Assembly (NCBI GenBank): GCA_038040485.1
Contig: JBBPIE010000002.1
Coordinates: forward strand, 186,001 to 250,000
Origin: Onstottus_B arcticum
GTDB lineage: Bacteria > Acidobacteriota > Blastocatellia > UBA7656
Direction: 5' to 3'
Length of the DNA stretch: 64,000 nucleotides
Below are positions 25,920 to 33,263 of the stretch, one piece after another (the first letter of the stretch is position 1; every line of letters starts with the position of its first letter). A program made the position numbers and the translations under genes. The notes below the pieces were generated by a model that was not told the DNA's origin, did no database searches, and saw only the letters and a list, made by a program, of their open reading frames with translations.

Positions 25920-26117
25920 ATGGCAGCGTCAAGCATCGAACAGCGAATCGAGGCCTTAGAACGAGAGGTCCGCATTCTTCGAGCCGCGAAGAAGAGCAAG
26001 AGGGAGAAGGCTTGGTGGGAGCGCTTGGGTGGAGAGTTTAAGGATGACGCGCTGTTTGATGAAATCGTCAAAGCAGGCCAGAAGTATCGCAGGTCCAGGC
26101 GGCCCCGATCCAAATGA
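25920..26117 (+). CDS. Small VapB-like antitoxin candidate
   Basis: 65 residues, basic and helical: EQRIEALEREVRILRAAKKSKREKAWWERLGGEFKDDALFDEIVKAGQKYRRSRR. The C-terminal part (DDALFDEIVKAGQKYR) is typical of short antitoxins that wrap PIN toxins, and the N-terminus looks like a coiled coil. It overlaps the PIN gene by four bases (ATGA). Its identity as antitoxin rests on that context, since the sequence alone is too short to assign. Confidence 0.65.
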   Translation: MAASSIEQRIEALEREVRILRAAKKSKREKAWWERLGGEFKDDALFDEIVKAGQKYRRSRRPRSK

Positions 26118-26542
26118 TCCTGATACTCGACACCGATCATGTCACAACAATCCAGCGCCAGAGCGAGCCGCAGTATACCAAACTAATCACGCGCCTAAAG
26201 AAATCAAGGGCCAGCAGCGCCTGTACTACGATCATCAGTGTAGAAGAGCAGATGCGTGGATGGCTCTCACTGATCGCTCGGACCCGCAACACGCCGCAAG
26301 AAGTTGATGCCTATCGTCGTTTGGACTCGCTGCTGACGTTTTTCAGAGGCATACCGGTACTTGGCTACAACGAAGCGGCGGCGGATCAAGTTGCGATTCT
26401 TCGCGCTCAGCGGGTGCGTGTTAGTTCCATGGATCTCAGGATTGCGGCAATCGCGTTAGCGAAGGATGCATTACTACTCTCGCGTAACAACAAGGACTTT
26501 GGACGCATCCCGAGGCTCAAGGTCGAAGACTGGACTGCGTAG
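26114..26542 (+). CDS. vapC: VapC-type PIN-domain ribonuclease toxin
   Basis: 142 residues. PIN-domain acidic residues are present: ILILDTDHVT (first Asp), SVEEQMRGW (Glu), SSMDLRIAAIALAKDALLLSRNNKDFGRIPRLKVEDW (third Asp and the final N/D pair). VapC enzymes cleave initiator tRNA or rRNA with Mg2+. Translationally coupled to the preceding small gene. Convergent with rlmN, with 25 bases between stops. Confidence 0.85.
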   Translation: MILILDTDHVTTIQRQSEPQYTKLITRLKKSRASSACTTIISVEEQMRGWLSLIARTRNTPQEVDAYRRLDSLLTFFRGIPVLGYNEAAADQVAILRAQRVRVSSMDLRIAAIALAKDALLLSRNNKDFGRIPRLKVEDWTA

Positions 26543-26567
26543 CCGAGACGGCCTCGCGTGGCGAAAC

Positions 26568-27641
26568 CTACGCCGAGGCTTGATGGCGTGCCGCGAGTTG
26601 GCCGCACGCCGCCGATATGTCCTGGCCGCGAGGGCGACGAATGAATGATGGCAGGCCCGCTTCAGTAAGGATGCTTTGAAACGCGACGATGCGCTCCATC
26701 GACGAAGACTGATAAGGAAGCTCAGGCGCCGGGTTGTGTGGGATCAGGTTCACCTTCGCGCGGATACCCGCAAGCAGTCGAACCAACTCCCGCGCCTGAC
26801 CGTCGCTGTCGTTGATGCCTTCGAGCATCACGTATTCGAAGGTCAACCGTCCACGCTCGCCAACCGGGTACTGGCGGCAGGCTTCGATCAGCTCGGCAAT
26901 CGGGTACTTGCGATTGATCGGGAACAAGCGGTTTCGCAGCTCGTCGTTGGAGGCCGTCAGGGAAATGGCAAGCCGGGGTCTGACCTCCTCGCGAGCCAGA
27001 TCGTAGATTCGTGGGACTATTCCCGCAGTGGAAAGCGTCACTCGACGTGCGGCAATCGCGAGTCCTTCGTCATCGGCCATCAATCGGATTGACTTCATCA
27101 CTTCATCGTAGTTCAACAACGGCTCGCCCATCCCCATCATCACTATGTTCGTCCGGTGCGGCGTCTCAACCCCGACGCCGTAGACGTCGTTCAAGACGAT
27201 CACAACCTGCGAGACGATCTCGCCCGCGGTCATATTGCGCTTCAAGCCGACGACGCCCGTCATACAGAAGTCGCACGCCAGCGGACACCCAACCTGGCTC
27301 GAAATGCAGATTGTGTCGCGGTGCTCCTGTGGCATGAACACGGCTTCGACCTCAAGCCCGTCGCCGAGCTTGAGCAGAAATCGACGCGTGCCGTCCGACG
27401 AAGTGAAGACGCTCTCGACGTTTGTGCGAGTTACAACCGCGTGTTCGTCGAGGATCTGGCGCAGGGTCTTCGGCAGATCGGTCATTTCGCCGAAGTTTGT
27501 GATTCGCCGGTGGTGCATCGAGGCGAAGAGCTGCCGCGCGCGATAAGGCAACTCACCAAGTTTGGCCATGAACCCGACCAACTCTTCCTTGCTGAGGCCC
27601 AACAGCCCGCGTGATTGATTCAATCCATCGATCGTAACCAC
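26568..27641 (-). CDS. rlmN: 23S rRNA (adenine2503-C2)-methyltransferase RlmN
   Basis: 357 residues, GTG start. Radical-SAM enzyme that methylates C2 of A2503 in 23S rRNA and of A37 in several tRNAs. The cluster motif CxxxCxxC is in SSQVGCPLACDFCMTG (about 120-130), followed by GEIVSQV and MGMGEPLLNYDEV. NIVMMGMGEP is the usual SAM contact. The conserved catalytic cysteine near the end lies in GQDISAACGQL. N-terminal helical domain as in the family. Length is normal. Standalone gene. Confidence 0.95.
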   Translation of the reverse strand: MVTIDGLNQSRGLLGLSKEELVGFMAKLGELPYRARQLFASMHHRRITNFGEMTDLPKTLRQILDEHAVVTRTNVESVFTSSDGTRRFLLKLGDGLEVEAVFMPQEHRDTICISSQVGCPLACDFCMTGVVGLKRNMTAGEIVSQVVIVLNDVYGVGVETPHRTNIVMMGMGEPLLNYDEVMKSIRLMADDEGLAIAARRVTLSTAGIVPRIYDLAREEVRPRLAISLTASNDELRNRLFPINRKYPIAELIEACRQYPVGERGRLTFEYVMLEGINDSDGQARELVRLLAGIRAKVNLIPHNPAPELPYQSSSMERIVAFQSILTEAGLPSFIRRPRGQDISAACGQLAARHQASA

Positions 27642-27688
27642 AAAAGTGATTCTCCACGAAATCTAATACTTAAGCCAGGAATGCAGGT

Positions 27689-27717
27689 TTGTGCCGCAGC
27701 GGTTCAGGTCATATAAT
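27689..27717 (+). promoter_or_regulatory. Promoter of the MBL hydrolase gene
   Basis: TTGTGC (27689-27694), a 17-base spacer, then a consensus TATAAT (27712-27717). It lies 75 bases before ATG 27792, which has GGAGGA upstream. Confidence 0.6.
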
Positions 27718-27791
27718 GCGACCCGTTTGCAGGATGAGACGAAGCTTGAGAACTTCACAGAACAGGTCTGTGCAACCACGGAGGAAAATCT

Positions 27792-28838
27792 ATGTGCGAC
27801 GTCAAGCGACGAGAGATGTTGATGGGTGGCGCGGCCCTGCTGGGCCTAACGATGAAGGATGCGAAAGCGCTCGTAGCCGCGACGAAACCGGAGGTCGGCA
27901 AGGTAGATCCACTCGCGCCCGAGGTCTACTTTCACGAAGGCAATCTTGTGAAGGGCCACTGCAACAACGGATGGGTCATCTTCGAGGACTACGTGCTCGT
28001 GATCGACGCCAACTTCCCGTCTGGCGCGGCGGAGATCCTGCCCAAGATCCGCGCGCTCACGGACAAGCCGATCCGATTCGCGTTCGACACGCATCATCAC
28101 GGTGATCACGCTTATGGCAATCAGGTGTGGGTCGACAACGGCGCGACGCCGGTCGCTCACACAGGCGTGCTCGACGAGATGAAAAAATATGAGACCGGCT
28201 ACTACGGTGGGGCTCCAGGCCGCTGGGAGGGCTCAGCCAAGACTCGGGCCGATGTTGCTGCGAGCAAGCTCAAACCGCCGTCAGTTCTCTTCCCTCGCGA
28301 GATGGTCTTCGATGACGGCAAGCACCGGGTCGAACTCATGCACCTCGGTGTCGCGCACACCCGCGGAGACGCGTTCGCGTGGCTGCCGAAGGAAGGCATC
28401 CTGTTCACCGGCGATGCTTGCGTGAACGGGCCTTACAACTTTGTTGGCGACGGGGACGTCGAGAAATGGGTGCCGACGCTTGAAGCGGCGCGCAAACTCG
28501 GCGCTCGCGTTGTTTGTCCGGGACACGGGCCGAGGGGAGTGGACTCGATGCTCGTCGATCAGCAGAAGTACTTCAAATCGCTCCGGGAGCGCGTTGGCGC
28601 ACTGGTGCAGGCGAAGAAGTCGGGACAGGAAGTGCGCGACTCGATCGAGAAGATCAGCGCAGAGCTTTCAGCCGATGCGCAGATCGTGCGCTACGTAGGC
28701 AAGGGAAGTGGCTTTGCGTCGCAGGTCGAGAAAGTTTACACGGAGATGACGGGACAGCAGTTGCCGGCTGCTAAAAAGACGGCTCGCGCGGCCCGCGATT
28801 GGCACGCACTGTCGCACGGGCTCGATTGGCTTGGATGA
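27792..28838 (+). CDS. Metallo-beta-lactamase-fold hydrolase with twin-arginine signal
   Basis: 348 residues. The N-terminus MCDVKRREMLMGGAALLGLT carries a Tat-like RREMLMGG motif, so the protein is probably exported folded. Zinc ligands of the MBL fold are HHHGDH (about 100-105), a later His in LGVAHTRGD, FTGDACVNG (Asp), and VCPGHGPRG. The family covers glyoxalase-II-like, SoxH and quinoprotein-relay hydrolases; the substrate is not visible. Its own promoter, so monocistronic. Confidence 0.85.
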   Translation: MCDVKRREMLMGGAALLGLTMKDAKALVAATKPEVGKVDPLAPEVYFHEGNLVKGHCNNGWVIFEDYVLVIDANFPSGAAEILPKIRALTDKPIRFAFDTHHHGDHAYGNQVWVDNGATPVAHTGVLDEMKKYETGYYGGAPGRWEGSAKTRADVAASKLKPPSVLFPREMVFDDGKHRVELMHLGVAHTRGDAFAWLPKEGILFTGDACVNGPYNFVGDGDVEKWVPTLEAARKLGARVVCPGHGPRGVDSMLVDQQKYFKSLRERVGALVQAKKSGQEVRDSIEKISAELSADAQIVRYVGKGSGFASQVEKVYTEMTGQQLPAAKKTARAARDWHALSHGLDWLG

Positions 28839-28904
28839 GACGTGGCTCAATAGACGGAGATTAGCAATCGAACACGAAGCAGCCGCCTAGTGAGACGCGG
28901 TTGC

Positions 28905-28934
28905 TTGACAGCGCGCGAAGCCCATAACTAAGAT
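28905..28934 (+). promoter_or_regulatory. Sigma-70-type promoter of nuoAB
   Basis: Perfect TTGACA (28905-28910), an 18-base spacer, TAAGAT (28929-28934). It lies 46 bases before the nuoA start. Confidence 0.65.
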
Positions 28935-28979
28935 GAGCCTGCTGCTGAGGAATCAAATCCCAATCTTTGCAGGTGAGCG

Positions 28980-29414
28980 ATGACAGAGTTACTCGCGGTC
29001 TTGCTGCAGGCTCAACCCCGTCCGGGCGGGGCCGCCTCTTCGACAGCGACCGCGCCTCCGATTTACGGCTACATACCCATCATCATCTTTTTCCTCATCG
29101 CAGCAGCACTGCCGTTTGTGCTGCTGGGCCTGTCGAGACTGCTTCAGCGCCAGGTCTACGGACGCGAGAAGCTGATGCCGTATGAGTGCGGAGTGGAGCC
29201 TATCGGCGACGCGCGAGAGAGGTTTTCCGTGCGCTTCTACATAGTGGCCATGTTGTTTCTGGTCTTCGATGTGGAAACGATCTTCCTGTTCCCGTGGGCT
29301 ATTATCTATGACAAGCTCGCACTGTTCGGACTGGTCGAGATGCTGTTGTTCATAGGTATATTGGTCGTGGGCTATTACTACGCCTGGCGCAAGGGCGCGC
29401 TCGAGTGGGCGTGA
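28980..29414 (+). CDS. nuoA: NADH-quinone oxidoreductase subunit A
   Basis: 144 residues with three membrane helices. The conserved segment is QVYGREKLMPYECGVEPIGDARERFSVRFYIVAMLFLVFDVETIFLFPWA. The ECG, RFSVRFY and FDVETIFLFPWA phrases define NuoA, a membrane subunit of complex I near the quinone channel. The N-terminal 30 residues are slightly extended (proline- and alanine-rich). Followed after six bases by nuoB. Confidence 0.95.
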   Translation: MTELLAVLLQAQPRPGGAASSTATAPPIYGYIPIIIFFLIAAALPFVLLGLSRLLQRQVYGREKLMPYECGVEPIGDARERFSVRFYIVAMLFLVFDVETIFLFPWAIIYDKLALFGLVEMLLFIGILVVGYYYAWRKGALEWA

Positions 29415-29420
29415 GGTGTT

Positions 29421-29993
29421 ATGGCAGAGCAACGAGAAGAAATCATCGAGACTTCGAGTGGAATTATCACTTCAACGGTTGACTGGGTGTTCAACTGGGC
29501 GCGCAAGTCCGCGCTGTGGCCGATGACGTTTGGCCTGGCGTGCTGCGCGATTGAAATGATGGCGACTGGAGCTTCGCGGTTCGACATGGACCGTTTCGGC
29601 GCTGGAGTGTTTCGGCCAAGCCCACGCCAGTCGGACCTGATGATCGTGGCAGGCACGCCGACTCTTAAGATGGGTCCGGTCATAAAGCGCGTGTGGGATC
29701 AGATGCCGGAGCCAAAGTGGTGCATAGCAATGGGAGCTTGCGCTTCGACCGGCGGGCCGTTTCCGACCTATTCGACGCTTCAGGGCGTTGATCGGATCGT
29801 CCCGGTTGATGTCTACATACCCGGCTGTCCGCCGCGCCCGGAAGCCCTTCTTTACGGGTTGATGAGGCTGCAGGACAAAATCATGCGAGAGCATCCGACT
29901 CGCTTTCTGTTCGGCCGAGGGAGCGTGAGTCAGGAAGACGTCGAGGGCGTGGCGAACGAAGCCGGCGAGGGTACGGGCAACGCTGCGGCATAG
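29421..29993 (+). CDS. nuoB: NADH-quinone oxidoreductase subunit B
   Basis: 190 residues. The subunit carries the N2 iron-sulfur cluster, the last electron carrier before quinone. Ligand cysteines are seen in [23 protein letters not shown] and [13 protein letters not shown]. The C-terminal tail ([21 protein letters not shown]) is acidic and Ala/Gly-rich. In many bacteria nuoB is followed by nuoC and nuoD; here a terminator follows, so the rest of complex I must be encoded elsewhere. Confidence 0.95.
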   Translation: MAEQREEIIETSSGIITSTVDWVFNWARKSALWPMTFGLACCAIEMMATGASRFDMDRFGAGVFRPSPRQSDLMIVAGTPTLKMGPVIKRVWDQMPEPKWCIAMGACASTGGPFPTYSTLQGVDRIVPVDVYIPGCPPRPEALLYGLMRLQDKIMREHPTRFLFGRGSVSQEDVEGVANEAGEGTGNAAA

Positions 29994-30016
29994 GCTGGAT
30001 GGAGCGTAAGGCTCAG

Positions 30017-30056
30017 AAGGCGCAGGGACGAATAGTCCCGTGCGCCTTTCTTGTTT
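30017..30056 (+). terminator. Rho-independent terminator after nuoB
   Basis: Stem AAGGCGC-AGGGAC (30017-30029) against GTCCC-GTGCGCCTT (30035-30048), with a five-base loop, then TCTTGTTT. Strong hairpin with one interior irregularity. Confidence 0.8.
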
Positions 30057-30088
30057 AACGGCGGAGTTAACAGGGAACCGGTCCAGAA

Positions 30089-31207
30089 ATGACTTCGAAT
30101 CCCACCGAGCTTGAACTCCGGCTGATCGAAAGGATTGGACGGGACGGTCCGATCACATTCCGGGATTTCATGCAGGCTGCGCTCTACGATTCCGATTTCG
30201 GCTACTACAACACCGAGCGGCTCAAGATTGGTGCGGGGGGCGACTACTACACGTCAAGCAACGTTCATCCGGCGTTCGGCGCTGTGCTGGCGCGGGCGTT
30301 CGTCGAGATGTGGAGAGGTTTGGGCGGCGACGGCGCCTTGCAACCGCTCAGGATCGTCGAGATAGGCGCGGGCACAGGTCGGCTGGCCTGCGACGTGCTC
30401 GCAGCGCTCCGCGACCAGCACGAGGGCTCCTTCAGAGGAGTTGAGTACGTAATCGCCGAAGCGAGCCCCGTGATGCGTCGGCGTGAAAGCGAGATGCTGG
30501 TTGGCTTTGGCGGTCAAGTTCGGAGTTGCGGGCTGGACGAACTCGCGCGGTCGCCAACAGCAGGCATATTCTTCTCAAACGAGCTTATCGACGCGCTGCC
30601 GGTGCACCGGGTTCGGTCCCGGCAGGCGCAGATCGAAGAGCAGTACGTCACGGTCGCAAGCGAACGTCTGGCCCTGTCGTGGGCTGAGCCGTCGACGCCA
30701 AAGCTTACCACCTATCTCGAACGTGCCGGTGCGATGCTGACCGAAGGGCAATTCGCCGAGATCAATCTGGATTCGATCGAGTGGCTGGCGCAGGCTGCGC
30801 GCGCTATCGACCGGGGATTCTTGCTAACGATCGACTATGGCGATGTCTCGCCCCTGCTCTACGCCCAAGACCGGCGAGAAGGGACGCTTCGATCGTTTCG
30901 CAATCACAGATTGGTTGATTCGCTGCTCGAATGGGTTGGAGAGCAGGATCTGACGGCGAGCGTCAATTTCACGGCGCTAATGCAGTACGGAAGAGACTTC
31001 GGGCTTGAAACGGTAAGCTACGAGCGGCAGGTGGCGTTCCTGATCCGAAAGGGTTTGATCGACATGATCGCTGAACGCGAGAACACGAACCCGTCGCGGG
31101 AAGAATTGAGACTACGGCTGGCATTGAAGAACCTTTTTGTTCCCGGAGGGGTTAGTGACAACTTTCGAGTGCTGATACAAAAGAAGGCCCGGCCTGAAAT
31201 AGTTTGA
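30089..31207 (+). CDS. MidA/NDUFAF7-family SAM-dependent protein-arginine methyltransferase
   Basis: 372 residues. Family signature: DFMQAALYDSDFGYYN at the N-terminus, GGDYYTSSNVHPAFGAVLARAF, then the SAM loop VEIGAGTGRLACDVL (about 90). ISNELIDALPVHR-like FFSNELIDALPVHRV, and LLTIDYG follow. The mitochondrial homologue NDUFAF7 symmetrically dimethylates an arginine of the NuoD counterpart and is needed for complex I assembly. Lying directly downstream of nuoAB (95 bases past nuoB, across a terminator), this gene most likely does the same. No signal peptide, so cytosolic. Confidence 0.85.
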   Translation: MTSNPTELELRLIERIGRDGPITFRDFMQAALYDSDFGYYNTERLKIGAGGDYYTSSNVHPAFGAVLARAFVEMWRGLGGDGALQPLRIVEIGAGTGRLACDVLAALRDQHEGSFRGVEYVIAEASPVMRRRESEMLVGFGGQVRSCGLDELARSPTAGIFFSNELIDALPVHRVRSRQAQIEEQYVTVASERLALSWAEPSTPKLTTYLERAGAMLTEGQFAEINLDSIEWLAQAARAIDRGFLLTIDYGDVSPLLYAQDRREGTLRSFRNHRLVDSLLEWVGEQDLTASVNFTALMQYGRDFGLETVSYERQVAFLIRKGLIDMIAERENTNPSREELRLRLALKNLFVPGGVSDNFRVLIQKKARPEIV

Positions 31208-31226
31208 GCCAACTCCCCGCCGGGCG

Positions 31227-31769
31227 TCACACCTGGCGGAGGATGGCGATGTGCGGCAGGTTGCGATAACGCTGCTGATAGTCCAATCCGTAACCAACAA
31301 CAAACACGTCAGGAATGTCGAAGCCGCGGTAGGCGATCGGCAGATCGATGATTCGACGGGCCGATTTGTCCAGCAGAGCGCAGATCTGAACGGTAGCCGG
31401 ACGGCGGCGGTTCAAGGCCTGCAGGAGGTAGTTTGCAGTGAGCCCAGTGTCGATGATGTCTTCGACAAGCAATACGTTTCGACCCTCGATCGATTCGTCC
31501 AAGTCCTTGGTTATGCGCACGACTCCGGAGCTGTTCTGATGCCCGTAACTCGAGATCGCCATGAAGTCGATCGAGGTCTCGACAGTGAGCGCGCGAATGA
31601 GATCCGCGGCGAACACGAACGATCCTTTTAGTATCGCAACGAGCAGAAGGTCTTTGTGTTCGTAGGCTTGCGAGATTTCAGAGCCAAGCTCTGAAACACG
31701 CTTCTGGAGCCGATCCTGCGGTATTAGTACTTTTTCAGTCTCGTTTTCGGAGGTCGAAAATCTTTTCAT
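31227..31769 (-). CDS. hpt: Hypoxanthine phosphoribosyltransferase
   Basis: 180 residues, the normal length. The PRPP-binding motif is VLLVEDIIDTGLTANYLLQAL. The N-terminal strand LLVAILKGSFVFAADLIRAL and the flexible loop SSYGHQNSSGVVRI are present, as is the C-terminal VVGYGLDYQQRYRNLPHIAIL. It salvages hypoxanthine and guanine to IMP and GMP. Convergent with midA (19 bases between stops). Its start faces the divergent promoter of the ncRNA candidate. Confidence 0.95.
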   Translation of the reverse strand: MKRFSTSENETEKVLIPQDRLQKRVSELGSEISQAYEHKDLLLVAILKGSFVFAADLIRALTVETSIDFMAISSYGHQNSSGVVRITKDLDESIEGRNVLLVEDIIDTGLTANYLLQALNRRRPATVQICALLDKSARRIIDLPIAYRGFDIPDVFVVGYGLDYQQRYRNLPHIAILRQV

Positions 31770-31800
31770 AAAAAAATCTTTTCAAGATCGCATTATTTTG

Positions 31801-31828
31801 TTGACAATGAAAATTCCTATGGTAGTAT
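31801..31828 (+). promoter_or_regulatory. Strong sigma-70 promoter facing a gene-free stretch
   Basis: Consensus TTGACA (31801-31806), a 16-base spacer, TAGTAT (31823-31828). Transcription would start near 31833-31835 and run away from hpt into a region without any plausible coding frame. Confidence 0.7.
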
Positions 31829-31834
31829 GACCGG

Positions 31835-32082
31835 GCTTGGTTGGCAACAACCAGGTCCGATCCCGAGAGGTTGAGGTTGAAAACTTCAGGTTCGCGCAGC
31901 CGTTGATGCTTCGCAAGGGGCGTTGACATATGCGCGAAACTTCAGTGTGGTGGCCGAGGCTCGCAAGAGCTTCGCTCGCCGGTGCTCTTCGGAGCAACGG
32001 CGAAAGGGATTCGCAAGGGTTCCTAACTTAACGCTGAGGGCCTGAGGTTGGAAGCCAAGATCACTCGGGATCGTTATTTTTT
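31835..32082 (+). ncRNA. Candidate structured non-coding RNA, about 250 nt, unknown class
   Basis: Follows the promoter at 31801-31828. Predicted helices by eye: a 5' hairpin 31836-31855 with a GCAA tetraloop; a perfect 10-bp closing helix, CGATCCCGAG (31858-31867) with CTCGGGATCG (32064-32073); a second long-range helix, CTTCAGG (31884-31890) with CCTGAGG (32041-32047); TTCGCGCA (31891-31898) with TGCGCGAA (31931-31938); a hairpin 31977-32002 (CGCCG-GCTC-UUCG-GAGC-CGGCG); and TTGG-AAG-CCAA (32048-32058). The closing helix runs straight into TTATTTTTT (32074-32082), a natural terminator. No start codon with a sizeable frame exists on this strand. The remaining part of the 408-base gap (32083-32177) shows nothing. 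Confidence 0.6.
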
Positions 32083-32177
32083 GCCACAACATTTTCACGA
32101 ACCCCTCTGATTGCCGCGTTGACTGACCCGCTTCGAAGCCAGCTCGAATCATTGATCGAGCCTCTTCAAGGCGCAAA

Positions 32178-32795
32178 TCAGCTCTCCAGTTCCGGTTCCG
32201 GCTCAGGCTCCTGCCAGGTGCCGCTCGCGGCAAACTTGTCGACGAGCTTGCGATAGTCGGACGCATAGAGCACCTTGACGCTAACCTTTGGATACAGCTC
32301 GCGCATAATCCGAACTTTTCGGTTCTTCTTGGTAACCAGGTTTTGCTTGAGTGTCGTTAGCTCGATGTATGTTTCGTGGTCCGGCAGGTAGAAGTCCGGT
32401 GTGAAGCTGGCTGCCACACTTCCTTCCTCATCCCACTCGATGGCAAAGGTCCGAGGCTCGTATTGCCAGGCGATGTGATAGAAGTCGAGGATGCGGGCGA
32501 ACTCCGCCTCGGATTCATGTGCGAAGCTCACCGGTTGAGCAGAGTGTGGCGCGGGCTCATCTTCGTCGGAGAAGGTTTCTTCGAGTGCCGCTACAGCTTG
32601 CTTCAGCTCGGGAAGCAAGGCGGCCGGGATCTCGATGGTCTGTTCCGTGGTAGGAACGCCCCCCTCATGCTGCTCTTTTATTACTATGAACTCGTGTCCG
32701 TCCCTCTCGGCTATCTGGATGGTTATCTCGGCGCTTGTGCTTACACTAAAGCGGCTCACTTCATCGGGCCGCTCCTCCGAATACTTTAGAGTCAT
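32178..32795 (-). CDS. Hypothetical protein with a TnsA/restriction-endonuclease-like PD-(D/E)XK motif
   Basis: 205 residues from ATG 32795 (AAAGG upstream); a longer frame reaching to 32990 has unlikely, low-complexity residues and was rejected. The N-terminal 90 residues contain strands with KYSEERPDEVSRFSVSTSAEITIQIAERDG and FIVIKEQ. The C-terminal domain has SFTPDFYLPDHETYIELTTLK, in which PDF and E-x-T-x-K follow the nuclease core pattern, then VRIMRELYPKVSVKVLYASDYRKL. A basic helix between them may bind nucleic acid. A second nuclease-like gene occurs at 24304-25809, unrelated in sequence. Function unknown. Confidence 0.6.
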   Translation of the reverse strand: MTLKYSEERPDEVSRFSVSTSAEITIQIAERDGHEFIVIKEQHEGGVPTTEQTIEIPAALLPELKQAVAALEETFSDEDEPAPHSAQPVSFAHESEAEFARILDFYHIAWQYEPRTFAIEWDEEGSVAASFTPDFYLPDHETYIELTTLKQNLVTKKNRKVRIMRELYPKVSVKVLYASDYRKLVDKFAASGTWQEPEPEPELES

Positions 32796-32942
32796 ACCAA
32801 CCTTTTTGCTCGAACCGAACTCTGGTCCCTGCGTCGCGAGCGCAACAAGTGGGGGCCGTCGCGCTACACGGTATCGAGCTGCGGCTGAGTGGCTTTGGAA
32901 GGCTCGAGTCTGTTGCCCGAACCCTCGTCCACAAAAAGAGAA

Positions 32943-32983
32943 ACCCCTGCTTTGCGTCCGGCTTAGCGGGGCAAAACAGGGGT
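32943..32983 (-). terminator. Hairpin with T-rich tail on the minus strand
   Basis: Arms 32943-32955 (ACCCCTGCTTTGC) and 32971-32983 (GCAAAACAGGGGT) pair with one mismatch. On the minus strand the stem is followed by TCTCTTTTTG. No minus-strand gene ends here in the window, so it may insulate the gene at 32178-32795 from upstream transcription. The rest of 32796-33263 contains only the promoter below. Confidence 0.45.
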
Positions 32984-33094
32984 CAACCACGACGGAGTGT
33001 AACCCAGTGCCTATTCGAATACAACCGATCTGCGATATCGCGCTGGCACAATTCCGCGCACGTCAGGATTCGCCTTACTCGGGCTCATTAACTG

Positions 33095-33123
33095 TTGACA
33101 CCCAATACCGGCTCGCCTAACAT
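33095..33123 (+). promoter_or_regulatory. Sigma-70-type promoter of the SPOR protein
   Basis: TTGACA (33095-33100), a 17-base spacer, TAACAT (33118-33123). The leader to ATG 33264 would be about 130 bases. Confidence 0.6.
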
Positions 33124-33263
33124 CGCTTTCGTCATCGCGATCGCGCAGGAAAGCCCTAGCCTCGGATTTCTTCTTCGAGATTCGGAAGTTGCCAACTCGC
33201 ACCGGGAGCCTTCGTCGTTCACTCAGCCGCCTTCACTGTTTCGTAACCTTTTATCGAGGGGAA

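Noticed and set aside
31835..32082. 6S RNA, RNase P RNA, tmRNA or SRP RNA
   Set aside because: The multibranched fold does not fit 6S. The RNase P block, a tmRNA tag with a tRNA-like end and the SRP GGAAGCAGC loop are all absent by eye.
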